Notes: a model not told the origin generated them from the letters alone. DNA of 35,251 bases from Candidatus Faecivicinus avistercoris (GCA_018716805.1 DVJL01000118.1:1-35251), one strand, 5' to 3'. Counted from the stretch's first letter, positions 1 to 9,261 are shown. Numbers and translations are program-made.

Positions 1-58
1 ATTTCCGATAAAGTGTTTTGCTGCGTCTGAATTTCAGAGATGAGGCCCAAGGATTCCC

Positions 59-91
59 GGCTTCGCAGTGAGAACACTGCGAAGCCTTTTT
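59..91 (+). terminator. Rho-independent terminator (or attenuator) just upstream of the aro operon
   Basis: Perfect 12-bp stem GGCTTCGCAGTG-AGAA-CACTGCGAAGCC followed by TTTTTATTT; ends about 24 nt before the first aro ATG. Confidence 0.85.
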
Positions 92-114
92 ATTTGTAAT
101 GGAGGGATGCGAGC

Positions 115-1134
115 ATGATTATTCTCCTGAAGGAAAATGCAAACCTGAAACAGGTGGAAAACCTGAAGAAATTCCTGACCAGCCGCGGCTTTGGCCTGCA
201 CGAGTCGGTGGGCGAACAGCACACGATCATCGGCCTGGTGGGCGATACGTCGAAGCTCGACATCGATTTGATCTCGTCGCTGGACGTGGTCGAGGCCGTG
301 CGCCGCATTCAGGAACCCTATAAGAACGCCAACCGCAAGTTCCACGCGGCGGACACGGTGGTCGACGTCGGCGGCGCGAAGATCGGCGGCGGGCACTTCA
401 TGATGATCGCCGGCCCCTGCTCGGTGGAAAACCACGATCAGATCCTCTCCGTCGCGCGCGACGTGAAGAAGTCCGGCGCAAACATGCTGCGCGGCGGGGC
501 GTTCAAGCCGCGCACCTCGCCCTACGCCTTCCAGGGCCTGCACGAAAAGGGCATCGAGCTGCTGCTCGAGGCCAAGCGCGAAACCGGCCTTCCGATCATC
601 ACCGAGATCATGGACATCAACCACCTGCCGCTGTTCGAGGACGTCGACGTCATTCAGGTCGGCGCGCGCAACATGCAGAACTTCGAGCTGCTCAAAGAGC
701 TGGGGCAGACGCGCAAGCCGATTCTGCTCAAGCGCGGCCTCGCGAACACGATTCAGGAGCTGCTGATGAGCGCCGAGTACATCATGGCCGGCGGCAACGA
801 AAACGTCATCCTCTGCGAGCGCGGCATCCGCACGTTCGAGACGGCGACGCGCAACACGCTGGACATCTCCGCGGTGCCGGTGCTGCACAAGCTGACCCAC
901 CTGCCCGTGGTCGTCGACCCGAGCCACGGCACCGGCGTCAACGAGCTGGTGCACCCGATGGCGCTGGCGGCGGTCGCCGCGGGCGCGGACGGCCTCATCA
1001 TCGAGGTGCACAACGATCCCGTCCACGCGCTGTGCGACGGCAAGCAGTCCCTGACTCCCGAGCAGTTTGACGCGCTGGCGAGCGCCATCCGCTCCATCCT
1101 TCCCTTTGCGGCCAAGGAGCAGCACTGGGCATGA
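115..1134 (+). CDS. aroF: 3-deoxy-7-phosphoheptulonate (DAHP) synthase, type I-beta with N-terminal ferredoxin-like domain
   Basis: Motifs [45 protein letters not shown]-terminal [15 protein letters not shown] domain; GGAGG RBS upstream. Confidence 0.93.
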   Translation: MIILLKENANLKQVENLKKFLTSRGFGLHESVGEQHTIIGLVGDTSKLDIDLISSLDVVEAVRRIQEPYKNANRKFHAADTVVDVGGAKIGGGHFMMIAGPCSVENHDQILSVARDVKKSGANMLRGGAFKPRTSPYAFQGLHEKGIELLLEAKRETGLPIITEIMDINHLPLFEDVDVIQVGARNMQNFELLKELGQTRKPILLKRGLANTIQELLMSAEYIMAGGNENVILCERGIRTFETATRNTLDISAVPVLHKLTHLPVVVDPSHGTGVNELVHPMALAAVAAGADGLIIEVHNDPVHALCDGKQSLTPEQFDALASAIRSILPFAAKEQHWA

Positions 1135-1994
1135 ACGTCGCGGTCGTCGGCCTGGGCCTGATCGGCGGCTCTCTCGCCAAGAGCATCAAGCGCCATTCGG
1201 GCCACGCCGTCTACGGCTTGGACATCGACCCGGACGTCGTCACCCGCGCGATGATGTGCGGCGCGATCGACGATCCGCTCGATGGGGATCGGCTTCGCGA
1301 ATGCGGCGTCGTGCTGGTGGCGCTGTATCCGCAAAAGTGCGTCGACTGGCTCTCCGAAAACGCGGACAGGATCGCGCCGGACGCGCTGGTGGTCGACTGC
1401 GCCGGCGTCAAGCGCGCCGTGTTCGGCCCCATCGACGCCATCGCCCGCCGCTATGGCTGGACGTACATCGGCGGCCACCCGATGGCCGGGCGCGAGTTCT
1501 CCGGCTTCGGCTACGCCATCGACACGCTGTTTGCGCGCGCGTCGATGATCCTCACCCCGCCGAAGGACATCGACATCGCGCGGCTCGAGGCGGCCAAGGC
1601 GTTCTTTCTGGCCATCGGCTTTCGCAGCGTGCGCATCACCACGCCCGAGGAGCACGACAGCATGATCGCCTACACCTCGCAGCTGGCGCACATCGTGTCC
1701 GGCGCGTATGTGAAGAACCCGCTGTCGGCGCGGCACAAGGGCTTTTCGGCCGGCAGTTTCCTCGACATGACGCGCGTGGCGCGGCTGAACGAGGACATGT
1801 GGACGGAGCTGTTTCTGGACAACGCCGACCTGCTCGTGCCGTCGATCGACGATCTGATCTTCCGCCTGTCGCAGTACCGGACGGCGCTCTCGGACGGCGA
1901 TGCGGGGTCGCTGCGCGCGCTGCTGCGCGAGGGCCGCGAGAAGAAGGAAGCGCTGGACGAACCGGAGGTGCGGCATGCAGACGGTGAGAATTGA
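1131..1994 (+). CDS. tyrA: Prephenate dehydrogenase
   Basis: NAD-binding [29 protein letters not shown] motif, 4-nt overlap with the upstream gene. Confidence 0.9.
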   Translation: MNVAVVGLGLIGGSLAKSIKRHSGHAVYGLDIDPDVVTRAMMCGAIDDPLDGDRLRECGVVLVALYPQKCVDWLSENADRIAPDALVVDCAGVKRAVFGPIDAIARRYGWTYIGGHPMAGREFSGFGYAIDTLFARASMILTPPKDIDIARLEAAKAFFLAIGFRSVRITTPEEHDSMIAYTSQLAHIVSGAYVKNPLSARHKGFSAGSFLDMTRVARLNEDMWTELFLDNADLLVPSIDDLIFRLSQYRTALSDGDAGSLRALLREGREKKEALDEPEVRHADGEN

Positions 1995-3045
1995 GGCCTC
2001 GACGCCCTACGACGTGCGCATCGGTGCGGGCGCGATCGAGCATCTGGGCGCGTGGGCGCGCGAGGTGCTCGGCAAATGCCGCGCGGCGATCGTCACGGAT
2101 GCCACGGTGAACGCGCTCTACGGCGAGGCCGCCGAGGCCAGCCTGCGCGCGGCGGGCATGGATCCCATCCGCTTCGCGTTCCCCGCGGGCGAGCGCAACA
2201 AGCGGCTGTCCACGCTGGAGGACATCCTCGAGTGGCTCGCGGAGAACCAGATCACCCGCGCGGACGCCATCGTCGCGCTCGGCGGCGGCGTGCCCGGCGA
2301 CGTGGCCGGCTTCGCCGCGGCGGTCTACGCGCGCGGCATCCGCTTTGTGCAGGTTCCGACGACGCTGCTGGCCGCGGTCGATTCGTCGGTCGGCGGCAAG
2401 ACGGCGGTCGACCTGCGCGCGGGCAAGAACCTCGCCGGCTGCTTCCACCAGCCGTCGCTCGTCGTCACCGACACGGCGGTTCTGCGCGCGCTGCCGGCCG
2501 GACTGCGAAGCGACGGCGCCGCGGAGATCATCAAGTACGGCGTGCTCGCCGACCCGGCGCTGTTTGCGCAGATGTGCCGGCCGGACTGGGCGGACGGACT
2601 GGACGAGATCGTCGCGCGCAGCGTCGCCATCAAGCGCGACTTCGTCCGCGCGGACGAGTTCGACAACGGCGCGCGCCGGATGCTCAACCTCGGCCACACG
2701 TTCGGCCACGCCATCGAGAAGTGCTCCGGGTTTGCGCTCTCGCACGGTCAGGGCGTCGCCATCGGCATGGCCATCGCCGCAGGCGCGGCCGGAAGGCCCG
2801 AGCTCTGCGCGGCCATCCTGCGCGCCAACCGGAATTGCGGCCTGCCCGTTGAGTGCCCCTATCCCGCCGCCGCGCTCGCCCGCGCTGCGCTGTCGGACAA
2901 AAAGCGCCGGGGCGGGCGGATCGCGCTGGTGCTGCCCGAGGAGATCGGCCGCTGTCGGCTGGAGGAGATCGACGTCTCCGGCCTCGAGGACGCCTTCCGC
3001 CGCGGCATCGAGGGGATGGAAGCGGCAAAGCGCTCTCTGAAGTAA
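1975..3045 (+). CDS. aroB: 3-dehydroquinate synthase
   Basis: [63 protein letters not shown] motifs; start placed at MQTVRIEAS (1975). Confidence 0.93.
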   Translation: MQTVRIEASTPYDVRIGAGAIEHLGAWAREVLGKCRAAIVTDATVNALYGEAAEASLRAAGMDPIRFAFPAGERNKRLSTLEDILEWLAENQITRADAIVALGGGVPGDVAGFAAAVYARGIRFVQVPTTLLAAVDSSVGGKTAVDLRAGKNLAGCFHQPSLVVTDTAVLRALPAGLRSDGAAEIIKYGVLADPALFAQMCRPDWADGLDEIVARSVAIKRDFVRADEFDNGARRMLNLGHTFGHAIEKCSGFALSHGQGVAIGMAIAAGAAGRPELCAAILRANRNCGLPVECPYPAAALARAALSDKKRRGGRIALVLPEEIGRCRLEEIDVSGLEDAFRRGIEGMEAAKRSLK

Positions 3046-3122
3046 ACCAGATTTTCGCCGGGGACGATGCGCTTTGCCGGGAGCCCGAGATGCCCGGAAT
3101 GCTGATGGCGGACAAAACCATC

Positions 3123-3282
3123 CGCGCTTCGCGGAGGACGCCGAGCTGTCCGGGGAACCGGCGGAGAACGCGCGCTCGGCACATTCGGGGCGCGCGCTTC
3201 GCGGAGGATGCAGGAATTTTCTGAAAGCCGATGGCGGACGCGCGTCGGCGCTCGGGGCGCGAGTTTTGCGGAGGACGCCGAG
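3123..3282. repeat. Imperfect tandem repeat (~65-70 bp, 3 copies) in the aroB-aroA spacer
   Basis: CGCGCTTCGCGGAGGACGCCGAG (3123-3145), CGCGCTTCGCGGAGGATGC (3193-3211), CGCGAGTTTTGCGGAGGACGCCGAG (3258-3282); flanking TCGGC..CGGGGCGCG also repeats. Confidence 0.7.
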
Positions 3283-3322
3283 GCGGATTTGTTTAAGACG
3301 ACCCACGAAAGGAGGCGGCGCG

Positions 3323-4747
3323 ATGATCGCCGTCGTTGAACCGGGAAGGCTCCGCGGGACGGTCGAGCTTCCCTCATCCAAATCCTATGCGCACCGGCTG
3401 CTGATTGCCGCGGCGCTGGCCGATGCGCCGGTGCTCGTGCGGCTCAACGCGCGAAACGCCGACATCGACGCCACCGTCAATTGCCTGCGTGCGCTTGGCG
3501 CGCAGATCGGCGAGGCCGAAGGCGGGCTTCGAGTTCGCCCGATCCCGCGGGGGTCTATGCCGTCCGGCCACCCTGTGCCGGGGACTGTGAAGCCGGTCTG
3601 CGCGGCCGCGGAATCCGGCGAGGGTGCGGGAACGCCGGCTGAAAGCGGGGAAGACTCCCTGCAAGGGGCTGTTCCGAACTGTGGAGATTCGGCCGATCTG
3701 CGCGCCGCGAACTCCAGCGCGGGCGGCGCTTCAGACAGAGCCGTTTTGCCCGATCTGCCCGCCCATAACGGCATTCGTCCAATGCCCGAGCTGTTCTGCG
3801 GCGAGAGCGGCTCGACGCTGCGGTTTCTGCTGCCCGTGGCAGCGGCGCTCGGCGTCTCCTGCGCGTTTACCGGCGCGGGGCGGCTGCCGGAGCGGCCGAA
3901 TGCGCCGCTCACCGGCGCGCTGAACGCGCATGGCGTCCGCGCGGACCGCGACCGCCTGCCGATCCGCCTCTGCGGCCAGCTGCGCGGCGGGGACTACGAA
4001 ATCGCCGGCGACATCAGCTCGCAGTACATCACGGGGCTGCTGTTCGCGCTGCCGCTGTGCGGGGAGGACAGCGCGCTTCGGCTGACCACGCCGCTCGCGT
4101 CGGCGTCCTATGTGGGCGTCACGCTGGACGTGCTCGCGCGCTTCGGCATCCGCATCGACCGCGCGCCGGAGGGCTGGGCGGTTCCGGGCGGGCAGCGCTA
4201 CGCCAGCCCTGGCGAGGTTCGTGCCGAGGGCGACTGGTCGGCGGCGGCGTTCTGGCTGGCCGCGAACCGGCTGGGCAGCGAGGTCGCCTGCGAAGGGCTG
4301 CGCGAGGATTCCGCGCAGGGCGACCGCGCGATCGGCGGCCTGCTCGACCAACTGGGCGGCGAGGTCGACGCGACCGACACGCCGGATCTGGTGCCCGCGC
4401 TGGCCGTGGCGGCGGCGGTGCGGCCGGGGGTCACGCGCATCACGGGCGCGGCGCGGCTGCGGCTCAAGGAGAGCGACCGGCTCAGCGCCGTTGCGCAGAT
4501 GTTGCGGGCGCTCGGCGGGCGCGCGGAGGAAACCGCCGACGGATTGATGATCGAAGGCGTCGCCCGGCTGAAGGGCGGCGAGGTGGACGGCCAGAACGAT
4601 CACAGGATCGTCATGGCCGCGGCCATTGCGGCCACCGTGGCGGCTGGCCCGGTGCGCATCACCGGCGCGGAAGCGGTGGAAAAGTCGTATCCCGCGTTCT
4701 TCGACGACTTTCGCCGGCTCGGCGGGCGCGTGCGCTTTGAGCCGTGA
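3323..4747 (+). CDS. aroA: 3-phosphoshikimate 1-carboxyvinyltransferase (EPSP synthase) with a low-complexity insertion
   Basis: ELPSSKSYAHRLLIAAALA, CGESGSTLRFLLP, GDISSQYITGLLFALPL, RLKESDRLSAVA, NDHRIVMAAAIAA; AGGAGG RBS; start at 3323 rather than the longer 3074 ORF. Confidence 0.92.
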   Translation: MIAVVEPGRLRGTVELPSSKSYAHRLLIAAALADAPVLVRLNARNADIDATVNCLRALGAQIGEAEGGLRVRPIPRGSMPSGHPVPGTVKPVCAAAESGEGAGTPAESGEDSLQGAVPNCGDSADLRAANSSAGGASDRAVLPDLPAHNGIRPMPELFCGESGSTLRFLLPVAAALGVSCAFTGAGRLPERPNAPLTGALNAHGVRADRDRLPIRLCGQLRGGDYEIAGDISSQYITGLLFALPLCGEDSALRLTTPLASASYVGVTLDVLARFGIRIDRAPEGWAVPGGQRYASPGEVRAEGDWSAAAFWLAANRLGSEVACEGLREDSAQGDRAIGGLLDQLGGEVDATDTPDLVPALAVAAAVRPGVTRITGAARLRLKESDRLSAVAQMLRALGGRAEETADGLMIEGVARLKGGEVDGQNDHRIVMAAAIAATVAAGPVRITGAEAVEKSYPAFFDDFRRLGGRVRFEP

Positions 4748-4790
4748 AGTGCGCCTGAATTCCCGAAGGTGCTTTGCGCCATTCCGGCGA

Positions 4791-5002
4791 GCCAGATTTT
4801 CTGCGAAGGCGGGCGGAAGCGCCCGCTCGAAAAGGCGGATTTCCCGCAAAAGCAGACGGGGCGTCCGCCCGAAACGGCGGATTTCCTGTGAAGGCGGGCG
4901 GGAGTATTCGCCCAAAACGGCGAATTCCCTGCGAAGGGGCGGGAGCGTTTGCTCGGAATGGCGAATTTCCCGCAAAAGCGGGTGGAACGTTCGCTCGGAG
5001 CT
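4791..5002. repeat. Five-unit tandem repeat, unit 41-43 bp, in the aroA-aroC spacer
   Basis: Units begin at 4791, 4834, 4876, 4919 and 4960, approximate consensus GGCGRATTTCCCTGCGAAGGCGGGCGGRAGCGTYCGCTCGAAAA. Confidence 0.88.
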
Positions 5003-5071
5003 GAGGCTTTTCCCTCCTTCAAACGCCCTCTTGCGCCGGCTTTTCCCATTCTGATCTCTGGGAGGTTGTCT

Positions 5072-6160
5072 ATGTCGAATCTGATTGGAAACCACTATCG
5101 CGTGATGGTATTCGGGCAGTCGCACGCGCCGTCCATCGGCGCGGTGATCGAAGGGCTGCCCGCCGGTTTTCGGCCGGACTGGGATGCGGTTCGGGCGTTC
5201 ATGGCGCGGCGCGCGCCGGGCGGAAGGCTCGCCACTTCGCGCCGCGAGGCCGACCTGCCCGAGATCCTCTCCGGGCTGAACGAGCGCGGCGAGACGTGCG
5301 GCGCGCCGCTGGCGATGCGGATCGTCAACGGCGACACGAAGTCGCAGGACTACGCCAAACTCCGCGACGTGCCGCGCCCCGGCCACGCGGACTATCCCGC
5401 CTACGTCAAGTTTGGCGGGGCGAACGACATCCGCGGCGGCGGGCAGTTCTCCGGGCGGCTGACCGCGCCGCTGTGCTTTGCCGGCGCGCTGGCGATGCAG
5501 CTGCTCGCGCGCGAGGGCATCCGCGTCCGCGCCCACATCGCGCGGATTGAAAACGCAGCCGACGCGCCGCTCGATCCGGTCAATCCCGACCTCGATGCCA
5601 TTTCAGACGGCGATCTCGCCGTGATCGACCTGCAGGCTGCCGAGGCGATGCGGCGGGCGATCCTCGAGGCGAAGGCCGACTGCGATTCCGTCGGCGGCGA
5701 GGTCGAGTGCTTCGCCACCGGCGTGCCCGCCGGATTGGGCGATCCGATGTTCGACGGCGTCGAAAACCGCCTTGCGCGGGCGCTGTTCGGCATCCCCGCC
5801 GTGCGCGGCGTGGCGTTCGGCGCGGGCTTCGACGCCTGCGGGATGCGCGGAAGCGCGCACAACGACGCCTACCGGATGCGGGACGGCCGCGTCGTGACCG
5901 AGACGAACCGCCACGCCGGCATCCTGGGCGGCATCACCACGGGGATGCCCGTGCACGTCCGCGTGGCGTTCAAGCCGACCTCGTCCATCGCGCGGGAGCA
6001 GCATTCCGTCTCCCTCTCCGCGGGCGAGGACGCCGTGCTGGCCGTGCGCGGGCGGCACGACCCCTGCATCGTGCCGCGCGCCGTGCCCGTCGTCGAGGCC
6101 GTCACGGCCATCACCCTCTACGATCTCATCTTGGAAAGGAGCGCTTCACCATGGAACTGA
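5072..6160 (+). CDS. aroC: Chorismate synthase
   Basis: MSNLIGNHYRVMVFGQSHAPSIGAVIEGLPAG, RRAPGG, RPGHADYPAYVKFG, DIRGGGQFSGRLTA motifs; GGGAGG RBS. Confidence 0.93.
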   Translation: MSNLIGNHYRVMVFGQSHAPSIGAVIEGLPAGFRPDWDAVRAFMARRAPGGRLATSRREADLPEILSGLNERGETCGAPLAMRIVNGDTKSQDYAKLRDVPRPGHADYPAYVKFGGANDIRGGGQFSGRLTAPLCFAGALAMQLLAREGIRVRAHIARIENAADAPLDPVNPDLDAISDGDLAVIDLQAAEAMRRAILEAKADCDSVGGEVECFATGVPAGLGDPMFDGVENRLARALFGIPAVRGVAFGAGFDACGMRGSAHNDAYRMRDGRVVTETNRHAGILGGITTGMPVHVRVAFKPTSSIAREQHSVSLSAGEDAVLAVRGRHDPCIVPRAVPVVEAVTAITLYDLILERSASPWN

Positions 6161-7290
6161 ACGACATTCGAGCGCGCATTGACGGCATCGACGCCAATTT
6201 GACCAAGCTGTTCGTCGAGCGCATGCAGACGGTTGCGGACGTGGCGGCCGCCAAGCAGTCCACCGGCAAGGCCGTGCGCGACCGCGCGCGCGAGCGCAGC
6301 GTCATCAACCGCGTGACCGCGCAGGCCGGAGATGCCTACGCGCCCTACGTCAAGGACCTCTACCGGCTGATCTTCGAGCTGAGCTGCAACTACCAGTCCG
6401 CGCTGATGGGCGAAAAATCGGCGCTGGGCGCGCAGATCGAGGCGGCGTGCGCGCAGTATGCGGGCGGGAAGATGCCCAACCGGGCGCTGGTCGCCTGCCA
6501 GGGCACCGAGGGCGCCTATGCGCAGCAGGCGTGCGAGAAGCTGTTCGAGTATCCGGACATCCTCTATTTCAACAGCTTCGACGGCGTGTTCAACGCGGTG
6601 GAGAAGGGCATGTGCGAATACGGCATTTTGCCGATTGAGAACAGCACCGCCGGCTCGGTCACGCAGGTGTACGACCTGATGGAGAAGCACTCGTTCCACA
6701 TCGTCGGCGCGCGGCGGCTGCGCGTGGAGCACCAGCTGATGCGCAAGAAGGGCGCGTCGGGCCCGATCCGGGAGGTCGTCTCGCACGAGCAGGCGCTGAG
6801 GCAGTGCTCCGAGTTCTTCGACGCACACCCGGAGTACACGCCGGTTCCGATGGCGAACACCGCCGTCGCCGCCGAGTTCGCCGCCACGACCGAGCGCGAC
6901 GACGTCGCCGTGATCGCCTCGAAGGCGTGCGCGGAGTTGTACAACCTCGAAATCGTGCAGACGTCCGTCAGCAACGCCCAGAGCAACTACACGCGCTTCA
7001 TCTGCATCTCGCGCAACATGGAGATCTACCCGGATGCGCGCAAGGTCTCCATCATGTTCAACCTGCCGCACGAGGCCGGCTCGCTGAACGCCATCATCTC
7101 CCGGCTGGCCATCGCGGGCGTCAACCTGACGAAGCTCGAGAGCCGCCCGATGCCCGGACGCGAGTTCGAGTTCCGGTTCTTCTTTGACTTGGAGGCCGAC
7201 GTGCACGATCCCGAGATCGTCAAGCTGCTGTGCGAGCTGGAGCGGCGCACCGAGCGGTTCGTGTTCCTCGGCGCGTATGAGGAGCGGTGA
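6151..7290 (+). CDS. pheA: Bifunctional chorismate mutase / prephenate dehydratase with C-terminal ACT domain
   Basis: N-terminal MELNDIRARIDGIDANLTKLFVERM (AroQ-type mutase); QGTEGAYAQQA, GILPIENSTAGSV (PDT); ESRPMPGREFEFRFFFD (ACT). Confidence 0.92.
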   Translation: MELNDIRARIDGIDANLTKLFVERMQTVADVAAAKQSTGKAVRDRARERSVINRVTAQAGDAYAPYVKDLYRLIFELSCNYQSALMGEKSALGAQIEAACAQYAGGKMPNRALVACQGTEGAYAQQACEKLFEYPDILYFNSFDGVFNAVEKGMCEYGILPIENSTAGSVTQVYDLMEKHSFHIVGARRLRVEHQLMRKKGASGPIREVVSHEQALRQCSEFFDAHPEYTPVPMANTAVAAEFAATTERDDVAVIASKACAELYNLEIVQTSVSNAQSNYTRFICISRNMEIYPDARKVSIMFNLPHEAGSLNAIISRLAIAGVNLTKLESRPMPGREFEFRFFFDLEADVHDPEIVKLLCELERRTERFVFLGAYEER

Positions 7291-7291
7291 G

Positions 7292-8536
7292 ATGGAGTAC
7301 GGTCTGATCGGCGAAAGGCTCGGCCACAGCTATTCCCCGATGATCCACGCGCGGCTGGCGGACTACCGCTACGAGCTGGTCGAGGTCGCGCCGGACGCGC
7401 TGGATGGCTTCCTCCGCGCGCGGGACTTCCGGGGGCTGAACGTCACGATCCCGTACAAGCGCGCCGTGATCCCCTATTGCGCGGAGCTCTCGGACGTCGC
7501 GCGCGAGGTCGGCTGCGTGAACACGCTGCTCGTCCGCCCGGACGGCTCGCTCTACGGCCACAACACCGACATCGGCGGCTTCATCCACATGCTGCGCGGC
7601 GCGGGGATCGATCCCCGCGGCCGCAAGGCCGTGGTGCTCGGCAGCGGTGGCACGAGCCTGACCGCGCGCACGGCGCTCAGGCGTCTGGGCGCCAAGGAGA
7701 CCGTCGTCGTCTCGCGCAGCGGCCCGGTCGACTACGCCGCGCTCTACGCGGACCACGCCGACGCGGAGATCCTGGTCAACACCACGCCGGTCGGGATGTA
7801 CCCCAACAATGGCGCGTCCCCGGCCGATCTTAAGCGGCTGCCAAACCTCCTCGGCGTGGCGGACGTGGTGTACAATCCGGAAAAGACGGCGCTCGTGCTC
7901 GACGCGCTCGAGCGCGGCATCCCGGCGGTGTCGGGGCTTTCGATGCTCGTCGCGCAGGCGCGCGAGGCGGCGGAGCTGTTCTCCGGGCGGGACATCCCGG
8001 AAGCTGCGGGCGAGGCGGTGCTTCGCGAGATTCGCGGGCAGACGCTGAACCTCGTGCTGATCGGCATGCCGGGCTGCGGCAAGAGCTCGCTGGGCGAGGC
8101 GGTCGCCCGGGCGATGGGACGGCCGTTCGTCGACTGCGACGCCGAGATCGCCGCGCGCGCGGGCATGCCGGTTCCGGAGATCTTCGCCCGGTTTGGCGAG
8201 GCGCGCTTCCGCGAGATGGAGACGGAGGTTCTTCGCGATGCCTGCCGCGAGAGCGGCCGCGTGATCGCCACGGGCGGCGGCTCGATCCTGCGCGCGGAGA
8301 ACGTGCGCGCCATGCGGCAGAACGGCCGCGTATGCTTCATCCGCCGCGCCATCGAGGCGCTGCCGCGCGACGGCCGGCCGCTGTCCTCGGCGTCCACCGA
8401 CGCCGTGCGCAAACTCTGGGCCGAGCGGCGCGAGCGCTACATCGCCGCGGGCGACTTCGCCGTGGACAACAATTCGACGCTTTCCGACGCGGCCGCGCGG
8501 ATTCAGGAGGGATTTTATGAAGCTGTTGGTCATTAA
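7292..8536 (+). CDS. Shikimate 5-dehydrogenase / shikimate kinase fusion
   Basis: AroE part: GLIGERLGHSYSPMIHA, LNVTIPYK, NTDIGGF, VLGSGGTS; AroK part: LIGMPGCGKSSLGEAVA (Walker A), FVDCDAEI, IATGGGSI; one continuous ORF. Confidence 0.92.
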   Translation: MEYGLIGERLGHSYSPMIHARLADYRYELVEVAPDALDGFLRARDFRGLNVTIPYKRAVIPYCAELSDVAREVGCVNTLLVRPDGSLYGHNTDIGGFIHMLRGAGIDPRGRKAVVLGSGGTSLTARTALRRLGAKETVVVSRSGPVDYAALYADHADAEILVNTTPVGMYPNNGASPADLKRLPNLLGVADVVYNPEKTALVLDALERGIPAVSGLSMLVAQAREAAELFSGRDIPEAAGEAVLREIRGQTLNLVLIGMPGCGKSSLGEAVARAMGRPFVDCDAEIAARAGMPVPEIFARFGEARFREMETEVLRDACRESGRVIATGGGSILRAENVRAMRQNGRVCFIRRAIEALPRDGRPLSSASTDAVRKLWAERRERYIAAGDFAVDNNSTLSDAAARIQEGFYEAVGH

Positions 8537-8960
8537 CGGGCCGAATTTGAACATGCTCGGCATTCGCGAGCGCGCGCTCTACGGCGCGCAGGACTACGCT
8601 GCGCTGTGCGATTTCGTGCGCGCGCAGGCCGAGCGGCTGGGCGTCTCGGTGGAATTGTTTCAGTCGAACCACGAGGGCGCGATCGTCGACCGCATTCAGG
8701 CGGCGTACCAGAACATCGACGGCATCGTCATCAATCCCGCCGCCTACACGCACACCTCCGTGGCGATCCTCGACGCCCTCAAGGCCGTCAGCATCCCCGC
8801 CTGCGAGGTGCATCTGACCGACGTCAACGCGCGCGAGGACTTCCGCAAGGTCTCCTATGTGCGCCTGGCATGCGACCGGACGTTCGCCGGCTTTGGCTTT
8901 GACGGCTACCGCATGGCGATGGAATACTTGGTCGAGCGGTACGGAAAACCGGCGGAATGA
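8517..8960 (+). CDS. aroQ: Type II 3-dehydroquinate dehydratase
   Basis: VINGPNLNMLGIRE, QSNHEGAIVDRIQ, NPAAYTHTSVAI; GGAGG RBS; overlaps the upstream gene by 20 nt. Confidence 0.94.
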   Translation: MKLLVINGPNLNMLGIRERALYGAQDYAALCDFVRAQAERLGVSVELFQSNHEGAIVDRIQAAYQNIDGIVINPAAYTHTSVAILDALKAVSIPACEVHLTDVNAREDFRKVSYVRLACDRTFAGFGFDGYRMAMEYLVERYGKPAE

Positions 8961-9078
8961 GCCGGACGCCCGGCGAATGTGTGCAATCCATTCGCCGGAC
9001 GGAAAAACGCGGCTGCGCGGCACGGCTCTTGAAGCCCTGCCGGATTGCCTGTGGTGGGAAACTTTCCCCGCGTCCTTT

Positions 9079-9114
9079 GCGCCTGGAATGCTTGCCTTTC
9101 CGGGCGCTTTTTTT
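9079..9114 (+). terminator. Rho-independent terminator of the aro operon
   Basis: GCGCCTGGAA-TGCTTGCCT-TTCCGGGCGC stem (one G-U) followed by T7. Confidence 0.85.
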
Positions 9115-9216
9115 GTGGATTCGCCCCGTGAAATGACCTTGAAACGCGGTAGACTTCTTCTCCAACAGTCGCATGGGCATACCAGAAGCGCACTTCGTGG
9201 AAGAATGCTTCAGATA

Positions 9217-9261
9217 TTTGTAAAATTTACCTGAAAATATCGTTTCGGGAGGTTTTACAAA
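9217..9261 (+). promoter_or_regulatory. Perfect 9-bp inverted repeat bracketing the RBS and start codon of the XRE ORF
   Basis: TTTGTAAAA (9217-9225) and TTTTACAAA (9253-9261); GGGAGG lies between; second arm touches the ATG. Confidence 0.55.

Noticed and set aside
59-114. T-box riboswitch ahead of the aro operon
   Set aside because: Terminator is present but no T-box core motif in the short visible leader; cannot be claimed from this window.
34-1125. 363-aa minus-strand ORF opposite the DAHP synthase
   Set aside because: Shadow ORF of strong GC3 codon bias; sense frame has unambiguous family motifs.
4791-5002. Possible CRISPR array
   Set aside because: Units are contiguous and degenerate with no unique spacers; no cas genes in the window.
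4774-5004. 76-aa ORF over the tandem repeat (RNGGFPAKAGG-like peptide repeats)
   Set aside because: Unit lengths of 41-43 bp break the frame between units, so peptide conservation is not maintained; no RBS noticed.
3731-5536. 601-aa minus-strand ORF spanning aroA, spacer and aroC
   Set aside because: Antisense to aroA/aroC; apparent peptide periodicity comes from the 42-bp DNA repeat.
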